The notes: generated by a model not told the origin, from the letters alone. Positions 33,901 to 48,396 are shown, counted from the stretch's first letter. The stretch is 64,000 bases of DNA from Datnioides undecimradiatus (GCA_008933995.1 WARS01000036.1:6362419-6426418), one strand, 5' to 3'. Numbers and translations: made by a program.

Positions 33901-36509
33901 TGAGCTTTAGAGGGAATCAAAAGCATAGTATAGTTTGTTACCATCAGAAGCAGAGACAAAGGCAGACTAGCTGGTTCAGTGATTGGCTGTATCTTCATAT
34001 TAAGAGGACAAACACAAGACAAATCTTCTAACTCTGCAAGAAAAAGTCTATTTGTCCAATTATTTTTAACATTGCTGCCAGTATATTAGACATACCTCAA
34101 TTAAACAAAAAAGTGTTTCTAATATTTTAAACTAAACATAAACCTAATGAAATATATACATATTGATTGGATCACTGGTGTATTAGACTGCATTAGTTTT
34201 AAACTGTTGAACTTAATGAAGTGGCAAGAGTTCAGGTTAATACAAACATAAGTGAATTTGATCATAATTCTGAGTATTATAGTTGACATGTGTCCTGATG
34301 GTATGATGGTACATTTCTATTTGTAAATTGCAGCCTTGTGTTTCCTTTAATTAAATGTTCACACTGTGGGATGGTGTGGAGATTGCATCTATGGCACAAC
34401 TTCACGAAAACACAAATAGATAGAATTTCATCATACGCATCTTCTACATTTCATATGATTCACGTTTGACTTGGTCTGGAGGCCAGAGAATAGCAAAGAT
34501 AGCATGGGAGCCACTGGCTCATTACGTACATCATCACTCAATCAGGTGGACTTAAAGACAGGCGCCTTTCTGCCAAAATAAACCTCTAGTTTCATCAGCA
34601 CTGTAACTAAAGCTCTGCTCAGCTGCAGCGCTCTCAGCAGTCACTCAATGGGACGATTTTGTGCGGCTGGCGAGAATATGAGGGGTGTGGTTCTAAAATG
34701 GAAGACATCCTGATTATAGCAGTGGCAAATAAAGTGTTGACAAGCGTTACTCAGCCTTGAATAATAAGTCGAGCTCTCCTTGGGCTTAAGAGAGGAGGGG
34801 CATGAAAGACTAACCATTCCAATAATTTTATATCTTAACAGTAGCTTTGAATATACAAACGTTCCATTATAATATAATGTTACCAGTCACAGACCCCCAT
34901 GTCTAAGACTGTTAACTGTGTTAAAACAAGCCTGTTTTTGATATTTCAATTTGATTGTGAACAAAAGTTGTTCCTGTAATTTCCTGACACTATAGTCATG
35001 ACCCATTGAGGTTGGCATGTGTGACGTGTTCAAGTGATCTCACAGCGTGAGAGAGAGCTTTTCTGCTAGGGATGCTCTGCCCCCTTGTGATAGGAAACTC
35101 AATACATAAACAGTCAAACATCTGTGGATGAAACGTTTTGTTTTTTAATAGTGTGATTCTCTGACAATTTACTTCAGAAATAAATTTTATTTTGCCCTAA
35201 TTTCCACTTCTCAAAAACACAGACGAGTTTAAAAAAAACACCCTTGAAAGGTGTCCATTACTGCCTTTTCCAGTGTAGGAAGAAAGATCAGACATGTGGA
35301 GGCGCTGTGCAACAAAGAACAAGTAAATGAACTTGCACCGCAGCACCTACGCTAACTGAAATGTTAAACTCATGAATATTTCACATCAGATACGTTAGCT
35401 TTGTCAGGTCAGGACTATGAGGGCTGTAGTGATTTATTTACACATATTTTACAAGTGTAGCAGTTGAAGGAAGCTGGTATGTTTTGTAACTGTAGATAAA
35501 GTGATAAGGATATGATGCAATCCTGTAGGTCACAGCAGTAGTAGATTACATTAAGGTTAGGTATTATCTTATTATTTATGTCAGAAAATGAGTCAGTTCT
35601 AAGCCATACATGTTTTTGGGGCAGCCCAGTCCAGAGTTAATTGTGTATTCTTGATTTTGTGTTACTTATTTTATTTAATAGATTAAAGAATACACTCAGA
35701 GACAGTCAAAAGCTCACACTGGCTGACTGGTTTTGTCTAAATTCTGCATTCACATTTGACTTTATGGCAGATTTGAACGATAACAACGTGAGATATTTGT
35801 GATATTATTTCATTTTGCATGATGCCAGAAAAAACTTACTGAATATTAAATAATCTGAAACAAAAACAAAAAACGATTGCTATATTTGGATTAGAGTTCA
35901 CCAAGTTGCAAAATATAACATGTTCTCATGTGACCATTGACTCTCTGTCACCAATAACTAATCTTTTCAAGACGCATGGAGGACTTATCAGTCATGCCAT
36001 GATATTCTACAGTGTGTTACTGCTTGCATGTCACTGACACATATGACCTGTTTATTTCACTGCCCAAAAGTATTATTTAAACCAGTACTGTACATGTTAA
36101 AATGAACGTCTCAGTGTTTTTTGTTTTCATTTGCTGTATTTGCTATACATACGTTTACTCATTCATAGACAGATTATATATGATGTGTAGAAAACATCTG
36201 TTTATGTTCTCCATGCTCCTTGGTGTACAAACTAACATAATGTTGTAGTTTCACTTCCCTCTTCTACACTTTAATCTGGGTTGGAGTATCTAGTTCAAAC
36301 CAGAATGTGACTCATGTGTCTGTAGTATTTTGGGTCTGGGTCTCGCAACATTTCTGTCATTTGCTGTAATTGGCAAAGTCACTCCCTCAATAAATAAATA
36401 TCTGTTTTAAGGACTGTTGAATTAGTGGAAAAAGTTTTTGACTCAAAGAAAGATGTGGTGTTCTTTATGAGTGCACAAGTCCCTATGGCTATACAAAATA
36501 GCCAAGATG

Positions 36510-36510
<1 letters not shown>

Positions 36511-36541
<31 letters not shown>
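36511..36541. repeat. (AC)15 microsatellite
   Basis: An uninterrupted AC run of about 31 bases. Confidence 0.93.
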
Positions 36542-36543
<2 letters not shown>

Positions 36544-36635
36544 GCATATTTCCCATTGTCATCTGCAAGGGGCAGTATAGTCCCCCAGAGTGAATCCCTT
36601 TTCCTCTGGGGTTGTCCTATACTAGTCCCGGCTCT

Positions 36636-36647
36636 GGTGACGTCACC
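36636..36647. promoter_or_regulatory. 12-bp palindrome containing a full CRE
   Basis: GGTGACGTCACC is a perfect palindrome around TGACGTCA. Nearby sequence (36590-36700) is richer in GC and CpG than its surroundings. It lies 1.5 kb upstream of the probable nck2 promoter. CREB/ATF binding is inferred. Confidence 0.35.
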
Positions 36648-38379
36648 AACTGGACCGGTGATCAAGTTTACCAAAGGCGGCAGGATCATCCCGGAAATTA
36701 TGTGATGTTCCTTCAAAATAATTTAGTTTCTCTTCAATAACTACTTGAAGTACTTAAACACCGTAGGTGAGCTAAGAGCAGAGTCTTGATCAAGTAGAAA
36801 TGAAGTTACAAATGCAATTAATAAGTTATGAATAACAGAATAATGGGTTCATACAAAATAAAAAAATAAAAACAAGAGGGAATAAGTGAAGTCAAGACCT
36901 CAGGTGACATATGTGTTTCTTACATCTTTAGTATGTGATTGAATGTTTTTTAATACAACTCACATTCTTTTAAGAAAACAGAAAAAGGGGTTTTGTAGGT
37001 GATTTTGTGAAATTCATCTATATGAAAATGATATACAACTATAAAATGAATGCTTCTTGTTAAACTAACTGTGATAGCTTAAGAACCTGAAACTTTGAAT
37101 GTTCATTAACACTGAACTATACTAATAGGACGTAACACATGTTCATGGGTGACACCCTCAAACAAGAGTATTTAGTCAAATTTAGCTTCATCTCGACCAG
37201 CTACAAAACCAAAATACTGTTTGCGGCCTGGCATGATGCATTTGTAATCATGATTCAATAGTACAATGCATATATGATGTAAAACTTGCAGAATCAGCAG
37301 CGTAACATTTTAAATCACTCCTTAAAACTTTTATGTATGTTAGTCCAATTACGTTTTAAAATGTAAGTGTGGCAAGGATTTGCTTAGATTGTTTTTCCTT
37401 TCTGACGAACTTTTCTTTAAACATTTGGTAGTTAAATTTTATTATTATGTCAATTAAAGCTCCATCAACTGGAAACTCTTGGAGATGAGACCAGATTGGT
37501 GCTTGACCAATGTTTCAGATGGTTTTACAGACACAAATCAGGAACAAGATCCAAGCCCAAGCTCTCTAAGAAGATGAGGAAAAAACTCACCACAAACCTT
37601 TAAACAAGAAATTAGGCATGAGGGGAGAAAACTTGGGAAAGGCGATTCAAAGAGAGATCTGCTGTCCCCGGACAGCTGGGTGTATTGGATATTTGTCTTC
37701 ATATAATGTAAAGACCAGAGTCCGTTTTGCATTGTTAAGTCTTAACCCTCAAACAAACCTATTCAAAGTGCAGTTCATGGGCTAAAACTCTTTCAGCTGA
37801 TTCATGTACAAAGCAAATGCTTGTATTTGTTTCAGTCTCCGTCCCTGACTGTGGACTGTCAGCATTTAGAAAAGTCCTCTGTACCACATCTTTCAGTTTT
37901 AACAGTTTATTTAAGTGTTAGTTTATTAAGTGGAAAATTAATGTGCTTAATTTTGATATTTTCAGTGTATTTTGTTGATAATACTATATACCTTTACACA
38001 AATCCTTTACCTTAAACGCAGATATTGGGTATTTTTTTTACCACGGCAGTCCTCTCGAGTTAGTATTTCCTGATTAGCAGCGAGACAGTGTTTTTATTAC
38101 TGAAATGTCAAGTATGGGAACTGAAGAAGACAATGCTGAAATCTACATGTCTAAAATAGTTACAGCTCGTTTCCTGACTAAACCCTGTTTTATTTTGAAA
38201 CTCTGTAACGGAAGTAGAGTGCTCCTCCGCACTAACGTTAGCTTGATAGGAGCAATCGATGTGGAGGCAGTCAGCTTGCGACAGAAAAACAAGCGAGGAT
38301 AGGTCGAGCAGTGTATGGTTAGTCCATGTTTTAAAAGAAAGAAAATAAGTGAAACCCAAGGATATGTGGATTTAAACAT

Positions 38380-38495
38380 AATTTTTGTCGCTTTCATGCT
38401 TAGTGACTAATTGTCTGCTACGTGGGACCTTGGGGTTTTTGTTTGCGTGTTGAGCGGGTCGCCGTTTGCCCATTCTCACTGGAGTGAACACTAAG
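38380..38495 (+). other. nck2: Candidate untranslated first exon of nck2
   Basis: A CpG-bearing region (about 38200-38560) surrounds a strong donor, CTAAG before GTAAGC, so an exon would end at 38495. The first coding exon of nck2 starts with an acceptor at 62554, so an upstream untranslated exon must exist, and NCK2 in human also has a very long first intron. The 5' boundary given is arbitrary. No other strong CpG-rich donor was noticed between here and 62 kb, but short exons are easy to miss. Confidence 0.35.
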
Positions 38496-39687
38496 GTAAG
38501 CAGCCCAGAGCCGCAAATGAACTGTGTTAAGTTGGTGCAGTTGGACGGGCCACTTTGCTGTGCGCTGTTTTAAACGTCCGCTATTGTTTTATCTTGTAGC
38601 GCACATTTTATATCACAAACAGTCGTAAAAGTTGGGGGGAAATTGCGGCTCATTGGTGTCACTTTGTAGATTTGACGCTGGCTCTTTGTCCACTCAGCTG
38701 GTTCAATAAGACGTTGTGCGCGAGCGTCGTTGGACCTCACATTTACTGTTGTTTCCATTAAAACCTCACACCGTGAATGATCAACTATAACAACTATAAC
38801 ATATAGTTTAAACGCATCCACTCAGCCGCTTAGCAATATTTTCATGGGGCCACTTAATATAGGCCTGTAAGCGAAGGCTACTACAGCAATCCTCAATCAG
38901 GTCTTCAGACATCAGTTCTCCAAGACATCTGTTGGGTTTGATTCATTTCCTACGTTTATCTTCATTATTCACCCATTTTCAGAGCACATTTATTTACCCG
39001 ATTATTACTTGAGTGCACGGCTCGTGGCAGAGCCTCTGTTAAAAACGCACTAGCTTACACAATGAACCACATTTGCCAAAACACCATAGATAGGCGACTA
39101 GTGCCACATGCAGCGCTTGTCAATGTTACTAGTGGCTCTTCGTGGTAACTGCAACTCTTACCCTTCCCATCAATCAGATCCCGGGACGCATTGTCTTTCT
39201 GGCTTGTCCGGAATACTTGCACATAAATTTGCCATAATGTAGTGTTTTTTATTCCTTGACAAGACAGAGAGAAAGGTGTTATTTCACACGTACTAAAGGC
39301 ACTGGAGCCTATGAGTCAGGTTACTTTAAGGTGCAGGCAGCTGCAGTTGTTGGTGCAGCCTGTACACTTTGATGGCACACCTATTCTGCAGACACACCCT
39401 CTGTTAAGGGCACCATGGTAACGCAGAGTCTAGGACAAGGTTCTCTCAGTAATGACAGGTATGTGGAAGGCAGGTGCAATAGCAGACTGCTCGGCCTGTA
39501 TTACAGAAACTTCCTGTCTTACATGAGAAGTCATGAACTCTCCAGGCAAAAAAAAAAAAAAGTCAGTCCAGATGCTCTGAATGTTCACATTTTCAGCATT
39601 TTTTGAAACCAGACTAAGACTAAAAGGACTACTCACCGAGTGAGCAGTAGTAGAGCTAGAAGTCTTTGTTAAGACAGCCCCTGATGT

Positions 39688-39820
39688 CAGTGGTGGAAAG
39701 TATCTAGTTACATTTACTCAGTTACTGTAGTATTGTAGTGCAGTTTGGAGCTGCTGTGTTTAAATTTAGTGCTACTTTCTACATCTACTACATTTTAGAG
39801 GGAATGTTGCATTTCTTAAC
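39688..39820 (+). repeat. Dispersed teleost repeat (GTGGTGGAAAGTA type)
   Basis: The order CAGTGGTGGAAAGTATCTAG, TACATTTACTCAGTTACTGT, TGCTACTTTCTACATCTACT, CATTTTAGAGGGAAT is that of a very common percomorph repeat. It is non-coding. Confidence 0.6.
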
Positions 39821-42800
39821 CAACACATATATGTGAAAGTGAAAGTTATATTATGCAAGTTATGCATTTTTAAGTATGGTTTTGAATTTGAGGATTTTTA
39901 CAGAGTGAAGCTAAATATGAGTGCTTCTTTCCCTACTGGCTGATGGAGTTGAGCTTCTTTCAGTTAAACGTTGATTAGTTGGCAGCATATTATGAACAAT
40001 TATGGTAGTTGATTAATGTTGGGGGTTTTTTTGTCATTTTTGAGCATAATTGTAAAACTTTAGAAACTATTTTTGGACATTTTACACACCAAACAATGAA
40101 TCAAGATGGCATAGATTAGTAATAGTTGCTATTTGGCTTGGCACATGGCACATGAAAGCATGAAAGAACTTACTTGTTCTTGAAATAAAATTAGCTAAGA
40201 ACAGATGATTCATTCATTCAGGCAACAGAAAAATGACCAGCAGCTATTTTGCTAATTGATTTTGTTGTTTGAACATTATCCGATCTCAGAATTTCTATCT
40301 TTTCTCTTTAACAGTTTTGTTATTGTATATTCTTTGGTTTTGGGTTGTTGCTTGGTCAATTAAAGACATTTTGAAACATTGTGTTTGTCTTTAGGGATCC
40401 ATGATCAGTTTTCACTATTTTCTAACATTTTCCAGACTTAACTATTAGGGAAAAAAACTCACCGGTGAGTTAACAGTAAAAAAATTGTTTTAAGTAGCAT
40501 CACTTAAAGTTAATGTGGAGTTATTTCACGGATTACAAAGATGTGACCAGCAGAGACTGAGTTCAAGGCTTGTGGGCAGAACCATTTCCAAAGGAGATGG
40601 TCCAGACTCCTCAGTAGAATCGCTGTGATTTCCTCCCCCAGCCACACACTTGACACTCCAGGTTAATGATGAATACATTAATATTCTTTAATATCGCTAC
40701 AGTAAGTGTGTTTGTGAGCGATTGTAACAACCTGCATGTAATGATTAACAACATATGCAGGCTGATAAAAGGATCAAACACAGGTGTAAGTGCTTGACTT
40801 TCATTGTTTAGACCTTTCAGTGGCATGTTCATTGGTCCAATTCAATTGACGTATTTGCTGGCGACTGACGAATTCCAGGGAGATAAAATGTAGTTGGATC
40901 ATTTCCAGATTCTCCGAAGCTGGCGAGGTCATTCAGACTGCAAGGTTCAACAAGTGACCTGCAAGTGATGATGGATTTTTGGAAAACTTTTGGAGTGTTC
41001 AGGAAAAGACAAGATCCCTTAACCCTTCAGAGCAGCCTCATCTGCTCATTAGATTTTCTCTGGTACTAAAATACATTTTCACCAGTTTGACTCATGTATG
41101 GACACATGAACATGGTGGTATTATCAGCTTGGCTTGATATTACTTGTTAGATAACAATGGTAAGCATGAAAACTGTAAAGTGACATTTTTTCATGATTTC
41201 GTACACAGTCCTGCTCATCTCCCATTTGTTGAGTGTTACCCTGTTCCCATTTTTGTTTTTGCTCTGTTTGGCTTTGACTGACATCTCTTGCATAACAAGC
41301 AGGACTTTTTGCTTCTCTTTTATTCGTTGACTTCCTCAGCAAACACTTAACACACAAATTTGTGATTTGAGCCACATCGTTACAGATGAGATAAAAAGCC
41401 CAGTCCCCTCTCCTCTCTATATTTGATTGCACAGTTATGAGCTGAGACAGATTACTCTGGTCATCTTCACACACTGTAAGTGATTAAATGTCACACAGGG
41501 CCTGCACCACATTTGTTCATCTATTGTCTTGAGTAGGAGTTGGTGGGGGGAAAAAAACCCCTCTACGTTATTGACGAAAATATTTTCCTTTTTTCTCAGT
41601 GCTTTTTTGTCTTATATGAACTTGACAGTGCCTTTTTACTATAATGTAAATGGACTTACTACTGCATGTAGAAGGTAATATGAAGGCCCATGAATCTAGC
41701 ATGTGTGATAATCATTATAAATTAAATAGTCTTTGATAATTTAACAATAAAAAATTCATGCTTTAATAATGTAATTGGTAGTTAAATAATTCAAGATAGT
41801 AATTTCAAGAGCTGGTGAAATATCCGCCTTTTTTATTTGAGTGTGAGGAAAGGGTTTTAAAGGCGATTGCATCATCTTACATTTTATGACCCAAACTAAA
41901 TGGAGTTTCTCAAGGAAAGTGAGCTTTAAATAGATGTATATGTCACTTAAAACATGTAATAACCGCAAAGTTTTTAGACTTGGTCATTTTTTATGATTAT
42001 AGTCCATCCTTATATCACTTAATCAGTTTGTGTGCTCAGATACATATTCTTTCAGCTCTATCTGGACATCTCAAATGATATAACACAATATTTTATGTGT
42101 CTGTGACAAGCAGTATGTGAGTTACCCTACACTTTGAGTGTCTCCAGTACTCCTTCAGGAAGCTACAGGGCAGCCAGGGAAACCATGCAGGGAATAGACA
42201 TCATTGTCAAAATTGGTATTTTGGCTGTGTGAAAAGAGTAATGTTTGCCTCCCTCAGGAAATCCTAATCTCTCTGGGAGAGGAGAAGGAATTATTAAGTG
42301 CAGGCACAGATGGGCGGTTGAGAGACATAGAGCCACACTCACAAAGAGCATCATGTTGGTAGTAAGATAAAGGTCATCCCATTGTCATTGTAATTATCTG
42401 TAATCTGGAGAATGGGTAGCCATTAAACTCACAGTACATACAGTTATGACAATAGACCCCATTTCTATGACCCCAGGATCTAGAGGATTTGTGCTGTTAT
42501 TAAGCACAATGCACACAGTGACCACTCAATAGCATGTGTTTCCTTCGTGGCAAAATCAGTTTTTCACGTTTGTTTTCAGTATAACCTTCTGGTATTATTG
42601 ATCATTTTCCTTTGCACCTTGCAGCATTTCAGCACAGCTGATGTCTTAATTGATATGATGTTTAGCAATGTGAAGCTTAACAGAGGAGATCGTATGGAGA
42701 TCCTGTGACTTTTTCTTTAACATTGTCAAATGGTTGACGACTGTTTGATAGATTGCAATAAATGTGTACCAGATATTCATGGTGGCCCAAGAGTAAATCT

Positions 42801-42965
42801 TAGGTGGTTTAGGTGATGTTCCTCACTTTTCTTGTAACATAAGCAGCAGGTCACAGGTCTCAAAATCAAAATAGCGGATAGGCTAGAGATTTCTTACATC
42901 CATGGTTTCTGCGCAGTGTATAGTCACACTGGTGACCCTTTTGGTGACTTTTCTATTAGCAACAT

Positions 42966-43335
42966 TGTGTGAGTGATTTGTGGTTTTGACTGAAATATGC
43001 CAGCAACTTAAATCAGCTGGCATTTTGTCCAGTGCCATCATCAGTATTTATCAAGTATTTAATTTGCCCAAATTCTTTGATTTATGACAAAATAATCAAA
43101 AAAGTGTAGGATATTTTATTACAACAGGTTCAGCTGTGCTTCGTGTTTATCTTGCTCCTTGCTAACATGCTAAAGTAAGACGGTGGCCTTGGCAAACATC
43201 ACCTGCTCATCATCAGCAATAAACATTTTCACTGGGAGCATGTTAGTGTGCCGATGTAAGCATTTTGCTTGTAGCACCACTGTGCCTAAGTACAGCCTTA
43301 CAGAACTGCTAGTCAGGCTGCAGACTTTCTGTTGT
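42966..43335 (+). repeat. Dispersed teleost repeat, copy 2
   Basis: Same family and orientation as 29046-29282 but covering more of the element. It includes GATTTGTGGTTTTGACTGAA, GATTTATGACAAAATAATCA and, near its end, GTAGCACCACTGTGCCTAAG followed by TACAGCCTTACAG. Confidence 0.6.
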
Positions 43336-46300
43336 TAAAATCTGTGTTTAAAACATCTGAAACTTACACCTCAGGTTTGCAATGACTTTATTTTCTGCTT
43401 CTTATCAACAGTCTAGGGGTTCAGTTGTTTGTCTTGAGCATGCTCTTTTGTTCCTTTTTAGATTGTCCATTCTCTCCTCCTTGTCCTTCATCCCTGTCAT
43501 CACCTCCCTCCTCTGCCACCCGGCTTGAGTTCCTAATTCATGCCCAACAACTGAACTAACAGCCTGTTGGCTCCAGTGTCCTTGTGTCACCACTGGGCAC
43601 TGGGCCTAATCCTTCTGTGGGACACTGAGGGAGGAAGGGAGGGATCTGGGAGTGAGTAAAGCTGGTTATAGTATGGTGGTACAGTATCTCAGCCTTACAC
43701 TCACTCAGTCCGCAAAGCCACACCCGTGGACTTTGTAATCTGTGGATGGTGCATGATGATGTCAATGTATGAGATGGCATTGGATGTGATCGTTGAGGTT
43801 AAGGAGTTCAAGAATTTGAAACACGATGATGAAGGAAACCCAGGAATGTGGGAGTAACAGGCTTATTGTTTTAAAAGCAGCAACAAAGGGAAGATGTGTG
43901 AATGCTGGTCATTTTTCTTAATTAATGAAATGATACAAAAGATGTGAGATCTGTGGAGCAAGACTTGTAAACCTCCTGAGGCCTTCAGTGAGATCACTCT
44001 GGAGATTGTAAATACGACTTCTTTAACAGAGAAACATGCTCATAAATTCATAAACAGACTGAGACCTGCTCGTTAAATCGTAATCAAGGGTCAGCGGCTC
44101 CCCCCACACTTTCCATCAGTGTGTGTGGTTCATATTACATAGCAGAAAATTGCTACCAAGGCCATGAAGTAAGACAGAGTGAGCAGTGAAACCCAACACT
44201 TCTTAGCTTGAGAGTGTAAACTTTGGACAAAAGTTCAGGACCTTATGTGCCTCTACACATACACACCCACCCACGCACACACAAACAAGAGCTAAAATAT
44301 TTGCAGATTAACTGATTCATTCACGAATATTTTAAATCAGACAAAAAAACCCCAGCATTTTCCAAGCAACGACTATAAAACATGTACCAAGATTACCAAA
44401 ACAATTGGAAGCAGTTTCAATATGACAGATTGCATTCTTGCAAATGGTAGCTGCTGTTTTGTTTTAAAGCTTATTAAGTTATGCGTCAATCTGACAATTT
44501 CACCCCAGACCCAGATTCTGATATCCAAACTTACAGTACCTGCAAAAGCTGAGTACTGATACCAGTGCTGTTTTATTTCCACAGTAGTACAATCTGTTAA
44601 TTTCTTTGTGCAACTCGGTCTTCTAGAAATGATGTTTTCTATTAACATAACAGTAACTGCTGGTAATTAACTTTGGCACTGCAATTAAATCAGTAAAATG
44701 CTCACTGACAACAAAATTCTTTTTCTTATCAAAATATCTCTTGTGCCTGGCTCAACATCCTTCCCTCAGCTTGATTACATGCTTCCACGTCTCTTCACCA
44801 AACCACTTCACTAGTGCACAAAATTGTTAATGAGATGTATCATCAGGCCCTGCTTCCTGAGCCACTCTGCTTTAAAAGCTTTGCTAAACTTGTAATAAAA
44901 AGGCTCTGTTGATACCAGCTTTCAAGACAACATCCGAACAAAAGGTGTGGAAACTAACTACAAAGGTTAGAAGAATTAATTCCCACTGTAGAAAAGTACC
45001 AATAAGTTTATGTGCACTAGCTTATCACTATCACTACTGAAAGGAATGTAAAAGAAAACCTTGTTTTAGATTGATAAACCTGACTGGTTGGATAATAATA
45101 ATTATTGGCTAATGAGTCAAAAATGAAAATGATCATGAGTTGCATCCATTAAAAACATTGTCTAATAACATGTTAAAGTTTTGAATAGAGGAGACTGTGG
45201 TGCAAACAGTAGTTGGAGTTTCTATGACTCGTGAAAAGAGTTGAGCTATTGTTCGAGTTTGTTCCATCATGTTGTTTTCAGCGGAGGCTTTAGCAGGCCC
45301 TTCATGCTCTAATTGATTTAATTAAGTGGACGTTTTCCCCTTTGGCTGTCCTGATGCACAAACCGGCAGTATGCAGACAAACATTGAGTTATCTCACCCA
45401 GAGCGCAAGGGCTTTGCTTATCTGTATTTCACAGAATGATCCACGTTCCAAGTTCCCTTTAGAGCATCGCAGCCCACATTACACGCATCCCTCCGAGGTT
45501 CAGCCTCATTAACAATCTCTCACCATTCCTGTGGATGCTCCAAAAGGCACTGACACTCTAGTAAACATTATGATTCACATTTGTTAAGGGTCTTCCCTTA
45601 GGAGCGATGAGGAATCATTTCACTTGCTGCTCACATTTTATGACGTGCAGGCATATTCTCTTCATATAATTTATTTCCTTGATTTCTACGACAGCTTTGT
45701 TGCCTCAGGTGTAGTCATTTTAATCTTTATTCCACTTGAAATGCAACATGTGGCCCTGAAAACTGAGATAATCCTACTCTCTTGGTTTGCGTCATTTCCT
45801 CTATTTTGTAATTGTCTTTCTCCTTGTTTATTCCTATTTCTGAATGCCTGATTACATATGCACTGTTAACCCTAATTTGACCTCCATGATTCATTTGTTT
45901 CCAGCTGCCCCTTTCACCCCCAGCAAAGAACTTGATTATAAAGGAGTAGCATGTAGATGCTTCACGCTGTCCACCCAGTTTAACCTCGGTATGCAGGTGC
46001 ACTTGCCCTCCGTCAGGATCCAAGAAAAAATAACAAAATTACATGACCAACATCAGGCGGCTAGTTATATCAGCTTCATCTTATACACCTTAATTCCAAT
46101 AGTTACTTGATGACAATTGAATAATAAAAAGGTGACTGCTGACTGACTAATGTGCTGTAGGTTGGTGTCTGTGCTCGTCCAAGTACCATTGCAGCCAAAC
46201 AAGACCAAGAAAGTGAAGAGTCAGCTCAGTTGAAAGTAGTTTCAGGAGTCTCATTCATATATCAATATTTTAAGTATATCAACATGATGTTTCTGAATCT

Positions 46301-48152
46301 ATGTCTCCAGGTTGTGGGGTTTTAAAGTTATACTACATGTTTAATTCACAGATTTGTGGCATCTTCAACTTTGAAGTGTTCAGCAGAAGAATAACTCAGA
46401 GTTCAGTGACTTGAGATCAGTTTAAGTGATCTGAAATTGGACTGATGTCTGTATTTTTGAGGACTTTGCAGGTTTTCAGTTGCTGATTTGACAATGAGCA
46501 TACTTTAAACCAGACATGGATCAATGGAATAAGCTTGTTTTGCCATTTTTTGGGGTTAAAATCATGTGCACCCTCAGCTGTGTGTGCCACATGCTGTGAA
46601 AACCTCTAGGCCACCGGATGTATAAGTTTGTACCAGGTGGCCACTTTCTTTTCTTCAGATTAAAAGTTTTGTATTGTCATCATTACGACCACCACTTCAG
46701 TGCCAAACCACTTCATACGACTCTAAGTCGTGTGCTCCTTCATCTCTAAGTAATTTTCTGTAAGATTACTGAGAAATCTCTGTGATTAAGGGGAAGTTCT
46801 CACACCATGCACAGAGAATAAGACAGTGAAAGCCTCTCAGGGTGTATCAATAGTGTTCGCTGGGGCATGAATCATGGGAGGGATTATGTGGATGGAATTC
46901 AGCTCTAGTGAAAACCTGCCACCAACTCTGCTGCTCCTGCAACACACAAGTTAAACTATGTTGTCTAAGTTACACAATCAGCAAGACAAGACACAACACA
47001 CAAGTGATAATAGCTACATATCTGACAGCCGGCAGTGTGCAGAGGGCTGTGAACTGTCAGGCCTTCTGTCACAGATTATTAGATGGTAATATTTTGTGAT
47101 CTGAAGCCACTGCAGTGACAGCTTGGGTGTTACCGCGTGGTCAACTGGCAAATACGTCTAAGTTTGCTCAACATATATGCAAATTTAGATTCCCGGTTCA
47201 TTATGTTTCTGTAACATAAAGTCCAGTTTTACTGTTATACTAATTATCACAGCGATAACTTTCCCGAGTTGTAAAAATGCTGTCTCATAGTGTTATGAAC
47301 TGCAGTGTGCAGTGTGACGGTACCTGCTGAGCTTTTATGCCCATGGATCTATTACTATAAGTGGACCTCCTGGATCCGGTTTTATTGTCTCACCAGCGCC
47401 TCACCATCAACACGCCCCCCTAACGCAGTCCCTTGCATTTTTTAAAAGCAGGGCTGTTTTCTGACTGAACACCCTCTGAAGGAGGAGTAGCGTTTGTGTC
47501 TTTAATCTGCAGCTGTAGTGGATTTACAAAGAAGTCCCCAGATGAATGGCTTTTAAAATTTTGATGAGGATTCTCACCTGACACGTGTCCCACATTCTGG
47601 ATCCACAGAACGAAGAAGCCTTGGATTGAATCATCATTTTTATATTTTGCCACTGTCTTGCTGTAATGTTTTGATTCTCAGCTGACTTTTAATGATTCTT
47701 CCACCTTGATTGTTCTGTATGTCCTTGGCCTGTGAAATTATTAGGTTACCATTGCATTATAGTAGCTGTATTACACCTTTTAGAGTTTTTCTTTCCTAGT
47801 TCTTATATCTTGGCTCATATCACATATTGGTCTATTATGGCCACACCATGTCGTGTGCTCATGAAATCTATATGGGGACAGATTAATGCTTTGGAAACAA
47901 CAGCTCAATTTTGATACTTCTGGTCTAAATATCTTTTAATATTTTAAGGCAGAGGATCAAGTGGAGTCACCAGTTCATGTATATTTGAACATGTCGGCTA
48001 TAAAGATTATATGTCTTCATTTATTTGTCCTGTAATGTGCTGCTGTTGCGTGCTTTGGAGTTGATTCAGTTGCTGAATGGAGCAATATGATAGGCCTCCT
48101 CTAATCCATTTATGGCCTTTCTCTCCTTCTCTCTCTCTTTTCTCATTCTCTC

Positions 48153-48223
48153 TCACACACACACACGTACACAAACACACACGTACACAAACACACACGT
48201 ACACAAACACACACGCACACACA
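48153..48223. repeat. 16-bp minisatellite within AC-rich sequence
   Basis: The unit CACACACGTACACAAA is repeated three times, followed by a partial fourth copy with a G-to-C change at the ACGT step. A CT-rich tract precedes it. Confidence 0.85.
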
Positions 48224-48372
48224 GGGCTGCAGCTGAAGGAAATCCTGCTTTATTTATGAGATGTATAGCTCAGAGAGCCACAGGGTTCTCCTGAGACTTC
48301 GAGGCTGCACACACACAGCATTTTGCCTGTGGAGTCTCTTCTTTTTTGCTCTCCCCCGCTCTCTGTCACACT

Positions 48373-48396
48373 AACACACACACACACACACACACA
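48373..48396. repeat. (AC)12 microsatellite
   Basis: A short uninterrupted AC run about 150 bases after the minisatellite. Confidence 0.88.

Larger units (their letters stand above)
28140..38100. other. Intergenic region between fhl2 and nck2
   Basis: About 10 kb with no supported gene. It contains one dispersed repeat (29046-29282), one foldback element (30352-30977), an AC microsatellite at 36511 and a full CRE at 36638. A 170-codon open stretch at 31846-32358 has no ATG near its beginning and no recognisable domain. From 32.4 to 36.5 kb I see only unremarkable AT-rich sequence. Confidence 0.6.

Noticed and set aside
38105-38302. 65-codon frame at the probable nck2 promoter
   Set aside because: No family resemblance; three overlapping frames occur on the other strand. 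It is best explained as leader or promoter DNA.
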